NCBI GenBank assembly: GCA_035578155.1
Contig: JAPWDM010000013.1
Location: 10,875,527-10,939,526, forward strand
Direction: 5' to 3'
Source of the DNA: Brachynemurus nebulosus
Lineage: Eukaryota > Arthropoda > Insecta > Neuroptera > Myrmeleontidae
Length of the DNA: 64,000 nt
The notes under the pieces were generated by a model. The model saw only the letters and a program-made list of their open reading frames with translations. It did no database searches and was not told the origin of the DNA. The position numbers were made by a program, and so were the translations under genes. Below are positions 36,032 through 47,688 of this stretch, piece after piece (positions within the stretch are counted from its first letter, which is position 1; every line of letters starts with the position of its first letter).

Positions 36032-37070
36032 TATATAGGAATGCAACGCTGAATTTAAATAGTCCTATAAGGAGTAGTCGAGTGACAAAATTATGTAAGT
36101 GCACGGTTAACTTAAAATTAACTTTGAGGTAAGACCAAATTTCAAAATTCGGGCCACGTCAGGCTACTTCTGGAATCATTCTCTATTGACTGACACCTAA
36201 CTGACACCTAAATCCGGTAAGCAACCTTGGCTAGGTGCTTTCCACAAATTTTTTTCTTATTCTATTTTATATGTACCGATTGTTAATAAAATTGTACCGA
36301 TTATTAAATCTCGTATAGATAAATTAAAAACAGTTAGGTTTTTTCTTTATCTTCGATGACTTATCTGAACATTTAAACTGCTTCCGTTTCTACACTACAA
36401 ATCATAAAATTATCAATCAATCTCTTTGACAGGCTTCCAAATCGAATTAAACTCCAACACAAAAACAACTGACTAATCATTCACGCAAAAAAACACATAG
36501 AAAAAAGAAAAACATTTACTTACAAATGATTTAACTAATTACAAATTTGTCTATGCTATATTCACGCTTTAAATTACTCAGTATTATAAAAAAAAAAATT
36601 TCAAAATCATATTTCATAACGAATGAATCATACAACCGTTTATTTAAATTTCAAAAAAAAAGAAAAAGAAACATTGTTAAAAATGTCACTTTACAACCTT
36701 GATATGCGTTTTATCATAAACAAACATCAATTTCCCCTACCAAACCCGTTAGATTGAAAAAAAAAATCTTCAACACCAATAACTCGTCATGTAACTTCTT
36801 TTTTAATTACGCTAATTTTGTAGTGCGCGGTCGACTATAACAACAAGCGAATGTAAGTAATTAAATATGGAAAAAAAAAAGTACTCGAATTCCAACACTA
36901 CTATTGGTTAACAAGATAACAACAGGTAAATCACCATTTTAAATAAAAGAATTAAAATTACTGATGTTAATCATATACATATATATGTAGATATTGAACA
37001 GGTAAGTTAATTAAGTAGTGTATGTTTTATAAAATATATCAACCAGGGAGAATCGGTAAATAGTGTAACA
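36032..37070. other. No gene seen
   Basis: AT-rich. CTGACACCTAACTGACACCT near 36190 is a small direct repeat. Nothing coding. Confidence 0.55.
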
Positions 37071-37116
37071 TTTTAGCGATTTTCCAGAATGGAATTCAGC
37101 TATATAATATATATTA

Positions 37117-37730
37117 GGGTGGTCCTCAAGAAACTAATTTTAAAAATTACTAAGGGCACCCGTTCATTTTGTTCCACAATATGAAAAAAGACTTCCATAA
37201 AAATTTTAGATTTTTAGAAAATGTTTTAGGGGTCGCTACCAAGTTTTGAATTTTCAAAATAATCGAAGATTTTGCAAAGTTTCTATAAAATTTCATTAAG
37301 TTGGTGGGCACCAAAGTGACATTGATTATGAATTAAATAATAAATTAGGACACTACCTTAACTTTTAATTACATATCACTCACTCATAGTTCATTAAATA
37401 GATGTTCTCAGACATGCGTTTTGCAGCGTCCAGGCTCTGGGAAAATCTATTTAATAAGCTATGAGTGAGTGATATGTAATTGAAAGTTAATTTAGTGTCC
37501 TAATTTATTACTTAAATCATAATCAATGTCACTTTGGTGCTCACGAACAATGAAATTTTATAGAAATTTTGAAAAATCTTCGATTATTTTGAAAATTCAA
37601 AACTTGGTAGCGACCCTTAAAACATTTTTTTAAAATCTAAAATTTTTATGGAAGTCTTTTTTCATATTGTGGAACAAAATGAACGGGTGCCCCTAATAAT
37701 TTTTAAATATTAGTTTTTTAAGGACCACCC
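37117..37730. mobile_element. Foldback MITE with arms of about 290 bases
   Basis: Nearly the whole element is one inverted repeat (GGGTGGTCCTCAAGAAAC at the left, complement at the right), with a short loop near 37410-37440. TA flanks at 37115-37116 and 37731-37732. It sits inside a (TA)n-bearing repeat (37071-38194), just before its TA array. The arms are highly similar, so the DNA can form a long hairpin. Confidence 0.85.
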
Positions 37731-37731
37731 T

Positions 37732-37866
<135 letters not shown>

Positions 37867-38787
37867 CCGCACGATAACTCTCGGACGAAATGTCCTAGGT
37901 TTGCGAAATTTGGTGAAAATGTTGGAAGTCCCAAACCGTTGGCCAAGTTCGTTAGCCAGACACATCCAATGCCCGAAACATGGTTTTTGTTCGTGAAAAA
38001 ATTAGTTTTTTGCCAAAATTTCCACTTATTCAAAACTTTTTCCGACATTCTTTACACCATTAGAAAGAGGGAGAAAAATTAGACAAGAAAGGTTTTTAAA
38101 CCACATTCTATGTAAACTGGTTTCCGAGAAAAACGAATTTTTATAAACGGAAATTCGCTATGTTATGCAGGATGCTGCGACAGGAGTATTTAAATATTAT
38201 ATAGGTACTTGAACATAATTTACTTAATTTTAATTCTACTGTTTCCGGTAAGTGGTGTGACTGTAGCACCAAACTAATAGGTACATACTGTGGATATGAG
38301 AATTTCAGTTAAATCGTTCAAAAGTTACAGGAGCACTAACAGATGCACCAACGATTATATGAAGAATAATTATTATAAAAATTCACCATTAATTCGTAGT
38401 GTTAGCGACAGATGATATCCAAAATAATTCTGGCTTAAATTTCATAGATAGTTCTACTATATGTAATTTTTCTTTATAAATAACATATTTTGAATCCACA
38501 ATTGAAAATTTATTTTAAGTTTCATGTTTCCCAAACTAGGCTTAACAATGAAAAGTGGCCAAAGGACCTTCAATTTCGTTTTAAAAAGTTTTTGTAACGA
38601 TATACCTACCTAAATTATTTCTGGAGTTATTTTCGCAAAATGGAAATTTTATACATTTTCTAGTCAAACATACCTCGGTGAAAAATTTCATTTACTGTGG
38701 ACCATTTTCTCTAAATTAATTTTGAATTTTCGAAAATTTTGTTACTTATCTTTCCGGAAGGTGCTGACACAATTTATTAGTTATGTT

Positions 38788-39025
38788 CACGGCTGGATTT
38801 ACCTTTGAAAGGCCCGCAGGCACTACTTATTTGGAAGCTTCTGTGCACTTGAAACCCCGGGTAAGACCATAGGAAAGTCAAGAAAATTTTCAAAATATTT
38901 TCATTTTTCCCGAAAACTAGAGTTGACGAACAAATGAGGAATTTTTTGTTAATTCTGTGGGGGCCTCTATTGTGCGGTAGCCTTGGGATACAGACCCCAA
39001 TTATCCTTATATAAATCCGGCCCTG
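38788..39025. mobile_element. hAT-like MITE
   Basis: Ends CACGGCTGGATTTA and (right, reverse complement) CAGGGCCGGATTTA, flanked by GTTATGTT and GTTATGTC (7 of 8). Between the ends there is no coding signal. Confidence 0.7.
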
Positions 39026-39706
39026 GTTATGTCTTCTTACCAAGTTTTAGCATCCCTATTTTTTTCAAATTTTTTATATTAAAAAAGTTTGAAAAGAAGG
39101 TGATAGAAGGAATCTCAACCGCATTTTTCAAGCCCTTACGGGGCCGTACCTAAAATATACGATAAGATCTAAAGTTTCTAGTTAATTCAGTTTTTGTATC
39201 GCAAAAGAATTATGACTTTTAAATTAATGATACCAGAATTAAAAATCAATTCACTTCCTAGATGTACCTAAATTGGAAGTGAACTAGTTAAATCATTCGC
39301 CAATTTCTGTACAACAAAATAATCTTCTAATAAATACAATTTTTAATTATTTCACTAACTAAACTGAAGGTTAAAGGGAAACACCAATCACAGATTAACA
39401 AACAGAAAATTGCATGCAGATTTTATTAATAAAACAAAGATAAGAATGTATCGAAACGTATTCATGTGTTATACTTACTTGTAGTTATAGTTATATCTAT
39501 TTAAATATTGTAATAATAATCAGAGGAGAAAAAGGCTATTTTTCTAATGAAAAAATACTTAATTATGTGTTAAATTTTTATTATGTATAATTATTATTTA
39601 TTTATTGATATGAAATGTTAATAAATATTGTAAAGTAACAGAATGAAACTTAAAATTACTGTACGGCAACTTTGAGCCGGCAGTAGTGGATATTTATATA
39701 GATATA

Positions 39707-40218
39707 ACAGTTACTCACGAAAGTCTACGTACACCTGTGTGAATCTTTAGTAAATTTGGAAATATTTAAAGCTAATTTATTTCAAAGCGTTGCAGAACTA
39801 CAGCTCAATGCAGGTTGGATTGGGTAGATTTTAACCCTATAGAACATTTATGGGGTGGACTAAAATGGCGACTGTTAGTTAAATCTATGTCTCGTAGATT
39901 AGAAGCCGTCATAAAAGCAAACGGTTGTCTTACCAAATATTAATCAAGCTCTTATTAATATCCGCTAATAAAGATATGAAGTGCACCTAGATTTTTGTGT
40001 GTTTCTGTTGTTAATAAAATTGATTTTTTTGTTATAAAATTTGTATTTATCTCTGTATCTCTTAAATAAATAGTTTAATCTTGTATCTCTGTTTCTTTTA
40101 AATAAATAGTTTAATGAGTGTACAAATTGATTAAAGTTTGTAAAATGTATCGCAATAAATTTTTCATTCGACAACTAATGTTTCACTTGAATGTACGTAG
40201 ACTTTCGTGAGTAACTGT
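39707..40218 (+). mobile_element. Tc1-like element, internally deleted
   Basis: TIRs ACAGTTACTCACGAAAGTCT and its complement (AGACTTTCGTGAGTAACTGT) mark the ends. The TA duplication is not clean (TA left, AA right). The plus strand at 39815-39950 encodes the 3' part of a Tc1 transposase. Confidence 0.85.
39815..39960 (+). pseudogene. Tc1-family transposase C-terminal remnant
   Basis: The frame reads DWVDFNPIEHLWGGLKWRL then SRRLEAVIKA, the signature around the last catalytic acidic residue of Tc1-type DDE transposases (NPIEHLW). Everything upstream is deleted and stops interrupt the downstream end. It is not functional. Confidence 0.8.
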
Positions 40219-41287
40219 AAGATAAACTGTTAAAAAGTTTTAGGTTTAGGTAGTAGATACTTTTATTCTCTTGGTACGCGAGGGCTTAATTTACTTTACC
40301 TATGACCAAAATAAAATCGACTACGGTAGTTTTTAATCAGTTGATATCCGAACTTGTCTGATGACGATCATATAGATCGAAATATGTCATAAAATTAATT
40401 AAATTAATCGAATCCTCTTGAGCCTGTAGTCGAATCGGCCTAGTAGGAAATTTGGTAAGAATGATACCTAGCAGGAACTTACCGAACGAGAAAAAACTAA
40501 GTAATATTTTGAATTTTGACATAAAATATTTCATATACTGTACATCATGTACATTTCTACGGAAACCGAGTAGGTACTGAATTCTATATAGAAAATCTAA
40601 TTTTCGATATCCTATGACATAATTCAGTTTAATTTATTAGGTTTTGAATTCGTTAAGTGTAAAATTTTTCTAAATCAAGGGAACTCATATCAATAAATTC
40701 GGCAACATTCTAGAAATTTAGATCTCACAAGGCCGTGGCTGAAAAATGGTTGAAAAACGCTGGTGTAGAAAGTGCGTTGTGTGATTAATCAAAAGTTCGA
40801 AGCCAACCAGGAGCGGGAGTATGCATGGAAATGAAATTGAATTCAAACTTGGTATGGATGTCCAGATCTTACTTTAATTATAATTCTTGCGCTTTAATTA
40901 TAAAAAATTGCAATAAAAATTTGACTATAAACGTTCATCTCAGAATTGTCAAACAGTAAAAATGATGTGCAAGACGGATTGTACATGTAGAGGCATACAA
41001 AAACATTCATATTATGCACAAATATTATAATGCTCTTGTAACAGAGCCACAACATAATAATAATAATATGCATACATAATTTTTTTTATAAATGTTAAAA
41101 ATTATATGATTATTTATTAAAATAATATGTTTTAAATCAATATATCGGTGAGTAGGCTTGACGCGACATTTGTAATGGCGCCGCCTTTAATCACCAGTTT
41201 ACTAAGATCAGATAGATGTATCCACACCATTTGGGTTGATATACAAATTTTTTTTTTAGAGCTTCAAAGTTCATCTAATGTATCTAA
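40219..41287. other. No gene seen
   Basis: AT-rich with unremarkable short frames; no pairs of inverted repeats were noticed. Confidence 0.55.
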
Positions 41288-41453
41288 AGGAGTCTCCACA
41301 TTCTCGCCGAGGTTGGACGAGTTTCCTCGTCGAGTTCCTCGCGGAGGTTGGCTCAGTCATATGAATAGCATTAAAACACCAACCGCGAGACACAACGAAA
41401 TGACCCTCTACATTCTCGTTTCGTCCAACCTCGGCGAGAATGTGGAGACTCCT
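41288..41453. mobile_element. Short Harbinger-like MITE with perfect long TIRs
   Basis: Perfect TIRs of about 33 bases (start AGGAGTCTCCACATTCTCGC; the right end is its complement) are flanked by TAA at 41285-41287 and 41454-41456. At 166 bases it is far too short to encode anything. The near-identity of the arms suggests a recent insertion. Confidence 0.8.
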
Positions 41454-41888
41454 TAAGTGTATGTTGAAGTATGTTAATAGAAATCGATGTCATTATTGAT
41501 TATATAAGATATAAATCAAATCACAGAGTAACTGAACATCTGAGCATGAAATAATGTGCAGTGACCCAACAGTCTCTACAAATATTTAATTTTGGAAACG
41601 ATTGTAGAGATAATCAAAACTTCTTTTATAGCCGGGACAATTCTGTTGGAGAGTGTAATGAAATCAGTAATGGTTGTATAAGGTGAAACATCCACTAGTG
41701 ATTAGTTAATCATTGCTAACAATACGTGTTATTTTTTAAATTTAGATTTGACGGCACTAAAAGTATATAATTTTTAAAGGTATTTAAGAGTGATAGTCAT
41801 TTGTATTTTTTCGAAGCTAATCTTCTGGCGTAAATTACTTTAGACTAAATAGACAATAAATAAATTATCCTCAAAAATGGTCAAAAAT

Positions 41889-42021
41889 AGTATATTGTGC
41901 AATAAGTGCGGGAAATTGTCGATTGTCCACGAAAGCGAAGTTGAACGCACGAACGTAGTGAGTGCGCTCATTCGCTTGAGTGGCACAATCGACAATCCCG
42001 CACGAGTTGCGCATATTATTT
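41889..42021. mobile_element. Palindromic MITE (GGGATTGTCGATTGTGCC type)
   Basis: Arms of about 60 bases: TATTGTGCAATAAGTGCGGG and ATTGTCGATTGTCCACGAAA pair with CACAATCGACAATCCCGCAC and TTGCGCATATT. ACGCAC and GTGCGC lie at the tip. The open reading frame across it is a by-product of the palindrome. Confidence 0.6.
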
Positions 42022-43317
42022 TTTATTACGAATTTCACATACTTTTTTCTATTATTATTACTATTTTTGACATTTTTTTACTTTTTAAAATAATATTTTT
42101 AAGTGTTCGTCTTTTTTTCTGAATTAATTATCGTTTAAATTACTTTGTTGGTGGTTTCTATAGAAATAATTATGAAATATTTATTAAATGAAAAATTAAG
42201 AGGCGGCTTTGCGTGTTTTATTGTCAATTTGTGTGTGGAAAGTTACTTTCCACTCGCAAAAAAGTATGCGGGAAGAGTACAGTGGGCAAACAGCTATTTT
42301 GCGTACAGAAATGTGTGCGCCAAGTTAGTACTTCTTCCGCATGAGTAATGAAAAAATATTTTTAGATATTTCAATTGAAGTACTGAGACCCACTTTGACT
42401 TCCTATGGGTCCTGATTCTAATCTGATGGGATTCATTTATTTGCTTTTCACATTTTTTTTATGACTCCGCATGCTCATCTATAACCGTGACTTGTTCAAT
42501 ACTGTTCTATATCTATAGAAGTTTTCGTTTCGATCGTGTGATCCGAAACACCCTTACAATTTTTTCTGCGCACTATCAGAGGTAACGATACTCATGTCCG
42601 AGTATCGATAATCTGATTATGTATTTAATTATATTTTTATGAATGATTTATCGGTTTCAAGGATGCCACATCCATACATCGTGAAATGTGTGGTGTGTTT
42701 CGCCACGAAAATAAAATATATAGATTATGTTTTTAAAATGGATGAAAAAAAATATTATTGATTTATAATATCATATTAGTTAGTGTATGCATGTTGTATG
42801 TTATAGATACTTGTTTTTTGTTACGAAATTTTATAAAATTACAGAATGGTGTAGTGAATACGCCCTGTTTGAATGACAACTAGTTTCATCTGTGGATATA
42901 AATAATGCAATAATAAAATATCTAAACGTATTTTTTTTTTAAATTGGTAATAAGTTACTAAATGTATTAGATAGAATTCATTGGACCAGTCCCGGGAGAC
43001 ACGTGAAAAATTGCTTGTGGTTCTAGACTTAAATCAAATGGAAAATATCCCGGGCCATTTCCGCCACTGGGTTTTTGGGAAATTGTGAAATTGTAGACTT
43101 AACTGCAGGAACATATTTGTATTTGTCATTGAGTATTTTGTGATTGGGTAACCGGAAGGTACTGACACCTAAATTTTATCGAATCGAGTTAGGTCTTCCA
43201 TTATTGCTCTTATATAAAGTAAATTAACTGATTTTGGTAGGTGATATATGACTGCGAACTTTCGGAACTAGTGTGTCCTCTTTTGATACTTCTTCTTTTT
43301 CTTTTTATTTTGTTTTT
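42022..43317. other. No gene seen
   Basis: GGAAAGTTACTTTCC at about 42238 is a short palindrome within a slightly GC-richer block (42195-42350). 42655-42830 faintly echoes the 1080/33140 repeat. Confidence 0.45.
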
Positions 43318-43364
43318 CGTTTTGACCACTACCGGGTAGTGCTCTTTGGGTAGCGGTCAAAACG
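43318..43364. repeat. Hairpin CGTTTTGACCACTACC
   Basis: A perfect or nearly perfect 16-base stem, CGTTTTGACCACTACC / GGTAGCGGTCAAAACG, around a 15-base loop. It sits in a T-rich to A-rich transition, probably the core of a tiny MITE. Confidence 0.55.
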
Positions 43365-43502
43365 ACAAAAGAAAATTATTCTTCAACCCAAAAAAGGAAA
43401 ATCACTCTCCAAAATTGTTCCAAAAATGTTTCCAAAACTTTCGATATCCCGACTCGTAATGTAGTCTCCTGATAAACGTCATTGCTGTAACGCAGTCTTG
43501 AA

Positions 43503-43723
43503 TTTAAAATACCCCTGTCGCAGCATCCTGCATAACATAGCGAATTTCCGTTTATAAAAATTCGTTTCTCTCGGAAACCAGCGGACATAGAATAATGGTT
43601 TGATGTAAGTGGAAATTTTGGCAGAAAACTAATTTTGGGACTTCGGACGGTTTGGGACTTCCAACATTTTCACCAAATTTCGTAAACCTACCACATTTCG
43701 TTCGAGAGTTATCGTGCGGACAC

Positions 43724-43800
<77 letters not shown>

Positions 43801-43919
43801 TGAATATTATTTTCGGTTTCTAGGGACCTCAAAACAAATTTCTGTCATAGTCCCGGGCTCAAGTCGTGTCATGACAATGGCTGTAATAGCTGAATTCCAT
43901 TCTGAAAATTTGCTAAAAA
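43503..43919 (-). mobile_element. Helentron-like element, copy D
   Basis: Inverted copy with a shortened 3' half (an internal deletion near 43605-43650), a (TA)n core at 43725-43797 and a 5' end reading CTTTTTAGCAAATTTTCAGA on the minus strand. Confidence 0.65.
43725..43797. repeat. (TA)n microsatellite, core of copy D
   Basis: An uninterrupted TA array of about 73 bases. Confidence 0.95.
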
Positions 43920-44065
43920 GAAATTTAACGTATGTAACTGATATTTTTTGAAATATTTTGCCTACATATTGTTTTATTAGAAAAAATCTCCCTATAAACA
44001 ATCATTAGAGTTACTTTTGATTCTTTTCACATCGAAATACCAAATATTAGGTGTACAACTAAGTT

Positions 44066-44335
44066 CTATCCGTTGTTTGCAAGAAAAGCATGTAATCTTT
44101 TAGAAATAGGTTGTTGAGTGACGTTAACTTTTCTGCAAGTTGTTGTGTTTGCGCAGAATCTTGGTCCAATACATAATTCTTGCAATTCCTCGTCACTGAT
44201 TATTGGAGGCTTTCCAGAGCGTCGCTTATCATTTAAATTGAAATCCCCATTTGTAAATTTCCGAAACCATCTTCGACACATACTGTCATCAATAGCACTG
44301 TCACCATAAGTTGCACAGATTATTCTTTGGGCTTC
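44066..44335 (-). pseudogene. mariner transposase N-terminal DNA-binding fragment
   Basis: Read from about 44335 downward, the frame gives KRTAEAQRIICATYGDS, then CRRWFRKFTNGDFNLNDKRR and SGKPP. This matches the mariner/SETMAR-type second helix-turn-helix with its CxxWFxxFxxGDF and RSGxP hallmarks. It ends soon after a degenerate second motif (VTQQPISKRLHAF). The catalytic DDD segment is missing. Confidence 0.8.
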
Positions 44336-44376
44336 AGCAGTTCTTTTTTCCTGATGAATTTACAGAGTAAAAACAG

Positions 44377-44379
<3 letters not shown>

Positions 44380-44444
<65 letters not shown>
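44380..44444. repeat. (TA)n microsatellite inside the mariner-like remnant
   Basis: About 65 bases of TA just upstream (minus-strand sense) of the transposase fragment. Confidence 0.95.
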
Positions 44445-44447
<3 letters not shown>

Positions 44448-44528
44448 TATTAATAATTAACTTGTAACCGGCTGTAAGATAACGCCATCTTTTGAAAACG
44501 GATTGAATTTTCGGGTAGAATGTACACA

Positions 44529-45540
44529 TAATATTATTCACCAAACACTTGGCTATTCTGTGACCGAATGTTTGGTATTGGACTTAACAACCGAATTGGG
44601 CATTTGCATGGTAGCCACAGATTTTCAAAGATCATATTACCTGACTTTTCCAGGTTTTCCAGAAGCTTTATTAAAAAATTCCCTGACTATTTCGTGAAAA
44701 ATGCCGCTCCTACTTTATCCCAAATCCTAAAAAAAAATTCTCAATAACTTTTAACACTTTTTCTCAAAAAAAATTAAATGACAAAAAAAGCAAAACCAAA
44801 AAAAAAAAAAAATCAGCACGTTTTTAAATCTAATCTCAAAACAAGTGAAAAATTGATTTAAAATTTATCCTTAAATAAACAAAATTATAAAAACCAATTT
44901 TTTCCAGTCTTCTGGTAAAATTCCCTGACCTTTCCCTGACTTTTCCAGAAAGTTTGGAATTCCCTGACATTTCCAAGTTTTCTAGTAATGTGGCCACCAT
45001 GATTTGTCACAAGCCTAACAATAATATGTTTTCTTACTTATTCCGTTCTGGCTGTTCGTACCCAGAAATTTAGAAAATGTGAAAAATGTAGACCAGGCAA
45101 AACAATCATCATTGAACCAACTTTTAAACTATTATTATTCAAATTTTTTCACTAGGACTAGCAAAACAGAGACGAATCACATTAATTTTACGCACCATTT
45201 CCTTCCAAAAACATTCTTTAAATTTTTTTGAATTGCTAATTACTTTCAGTAAAAAAACAATTTGACTTCATTTTCAATTACGATAACGGAAACCTTGCAA
45301 CATCATTAAAATTATTTCAAGCAAGCAAAAAAAACAAACTCTAATCTTGTAAACAGTAAAAAAATAAATAATTTCGCTTTTAAAATTATATACAAACGAT
45401 ACAAAAATATGTAACAATTTATAATAATATGAAATAACTGTAATAATTGATTAAAAATGTTTTAGCCGTATGTGTATATATGTGCGGCCTACGATATAGG
45501 AAAGGAAATCATAATATTCTCCAGTATGTATGTGTCCCAG
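44529..45540. other. No gene seen
   Basis: Contains several CCCTGAC words with TTTTCCAG (44640-44990) as a loose internal repetition; otherwise AT-rich. Confidence 0.5.
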
Positions 45541-45566
45541 TTTTTTTTTTTTTTTTTTTTTTTTTT
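45541..45566 (+). repeat. Poly(T) run of 26
   Basis: A homopolymer T tract; read on the minus strand it is a poly(A) run. No retroelement body could be attached to it. Confidence 0.9.
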
Positions 45567-46349
45567 ACCAACATACATGTGACAAAAAAGAACATTCATT
45601 TATATACAATCTTCTTGTTACACAAAGGTGTAGTATGTACACATTATGTTTGTGTACAGGATGTTTCAGAAGTCAACCTTTGTATTTTTTGCAAATTTCC
45701 AGAATGCGGGATGATAGAAATTTGTTTTGAGATCTTGAGAAAATGACCGAAATTGTATGTATGTATCTAGGTGTTTGAGCGATCACTTTCGAACGATGCA
45801 TCATCTAATTTTTACGAAACTTGGTGAAGCGGTCAAAACTTTCAATTACTCGGATGAGTTTGAGAGGCGAAATATTTGACAACTTTTCGCCATTTTTGTT
45901 GGTTTCTTGCAAAAATTGACCAGAATTCAAAATTTTTTTTTAAATGCGTAATAAATTACGTAGGACATGTTTCTAAACCATTGTTCGAAGTAAACTAGGT
46001 TTTGAGAAAAATTAAGAAATTCATTTCATTTTTCAAACAAATTAATCAATTTTTCCAGAACGCGTTATCATCGATTTCGAAAATTTGTTCACTGTCAGAG
46101 AGCTAAATTATTTTAGATGAATATAGGTTATGTTATATGAGGTCCGCCACGGTTATAGAGACCAAAAAGCGCCAAAAATAAACTACTCAACCAATTTTGA
46201 AAATTTTTCACCTTTAAAAAGTTAAACTCATTTAAATGCATGTGTGCTATATTATATGAGATCCACCTTGATTCTGGGGACCTAAAAACGGCAAAAATCA
46301 ACCACTTAACTGATTTTGAAAATTGTTTCACTGTTAGAGAGCTAAACTA

Positions 46350-46939
46350 CACACACCGGCATAATTAGTGGAACATAAGAAAAATATAAAAACCTATTTA
46401 TTAAACAAAGTTATTGGCGGTTTTTTTTTCATTTTTAGTTAAAATAATATTGAAGTAACGAATCAATTGACTTTCCATTGAATGGTTTTATTTATTATTG
46501 ATGCAATTCTTTTTAAGAGGTCTGCCACTTTCGAATTCAAATGCCGTTTCTTCTCAATGTGGTCGAGCTTCAAACTCCCGCAATTGAAGAATGGCAAAGA
46601 CTGTCCCAAGAAACTATAGACAACATCATGCTGAGTATAGAAAAACGAACGGAAGCTTTGATAAGAGCACGGGAGGAACCAGGCGGGATTAAAACACTGT
46701 GTTTCATTTTCTATTTGTTAAATAATCTTTAACTTAAATTATTCTTAGACGACATAAGATTCCAAAAATTTGTCATTTTATATGGTTACTTGTTTTGCTA
46801 CCGAAAATAAGGGTATATCGACTTGTGAACATGTAATTTTAAGTGAATAATTAAATAAGATTAATATTTCCTTGAAATTAAATGGTTTGTTTGATTTTTA
46901 CAGATATTTTGTATGTTCCGCTAATTCTGCCGGTGTGTG
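46350..46939 (+). mobile_element. Tc1-like element nested in a minisatellite
   Basis: TIRs CACACACCGGCATAATTAGT and (right end, reverse complement) CACACACCGGCAGAATTAGC are flanked by TA at 46348-46349 and 46940-46941. Removing it restores the minisatellite text GCTAAACTATTTTAGATGG seen in sister units, which confirms the insertion. Confidence 0.88.
46541..46732 (+). pseudogene. Tc1-like transposase C-terminal remnant
   Basis: The frame contains IEEWQRLSQETIDNIMLSIE then KRTEALIRA, the conserved C-terminal helix of Tc1 transposases (EEWxxLxQxxIDxxxxSxxxRxxAxIxA). The N-terminal DNA-binding and DDE regions have been deleted. It lies inside the TA-flanked element at 46350-46939. Confidence 0.65.
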
Positions 46940-47194
46940 TATTTTAGATGGATACATGTTTTGTAGGTGAGATCCGCCATTACCCAATATTTGGAAATTC
47001 GTTGTTATAGACCTAAGATTTTCTTCATAAAATCCCTAGCAACTTTTTCCATCTTATTTGCACATCCTGTACTAAGTGTGTTTGTGTCGGTATACCTATA
47101 AATAAAATACTTAAGTGTATTATATAACCGAATTAAATTAAAAATTAAAAGTAATAATTAATTTTTTCCTCCAAACGACACACACACATTCCGT

Positions 47195-47245
47195 CAGTCC
47201 ATCTGTACGTCCGTCCGTCCGTCTGTCCGTCTGTCCATTTGTTTG
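47195..47245 (+). repeat. (TCCG/TCTG)n tetranucleotide repeat
   Basis: Degenerate CGTCCGTCCGTCCGTCTGTC-type array, like the one at 12857. Confidence 0.8.
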
Positions 47246-47688
47246 TCAACGTACATCCATAACTGATCGCGGATAGGCACCGTTTCATCAGGGAGATAGT
47301 AAAAACGACGTACTATAGTTATAGAAGACTTACGGTATTCAATACGTAATGTTGTGTGTATCTAAGTCAATATTATTAACGTAGGTATATTATTTTATAT
47401 ATGAAATTCACTAACAAAGTGATCACACTCGTCGCATTAAGGCGTGGTCGATCTAGTTATGTCGACCTCGTCATTAGAAAAAAATTCTTTTAAAAACTAT
47501 AATAATGTGCAGTAAGAGTATTGTATACATGTATATGTATGTATCGAGCGTGGATATAGGTATATAAGGTAAAGGCTCCAGTAATCGTCAGGTTAAGAGC
47601 CAAGACACACGCACCAAGCGACGACCACGCAACACCGACAAAATAGTAGCTGCTGTGTGGCCGCTTAAGTACACATGTAGTTTTCTTA

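Larger units (their letters stand above)
44050..44528 (-). mobile_element. mariner-like element remnant
   Basis: The ends GGTGTACA and TGTACACA are flanked by TA at 44048-44049 and 44529-44530. The minus strand encodes a mariner helix-turn-helix region and a (TA)n array sits upstream of it. The DDE nuclease portion is absent. Confidence 0.65.
45657..47069. mobile_element. Composite element with about 120-base tandem repeats
   Basis: CAGGATGT and its complement ACATCCTG, flanked by TA, bound a block that starts like the Helentron-like family (AAATTTCCAGAATG, AGAAATTTGTTTTGAG). It continues with three units of about 120 bases (starting near 46078, 46198 and 46317) and ends with TTTGGAAATTCG. 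A Tc1-like element (46350-46939) interrupts the third unit. Whether the short TA-flanked ends are real TIRs is uncertain. Confidence 0.45.
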
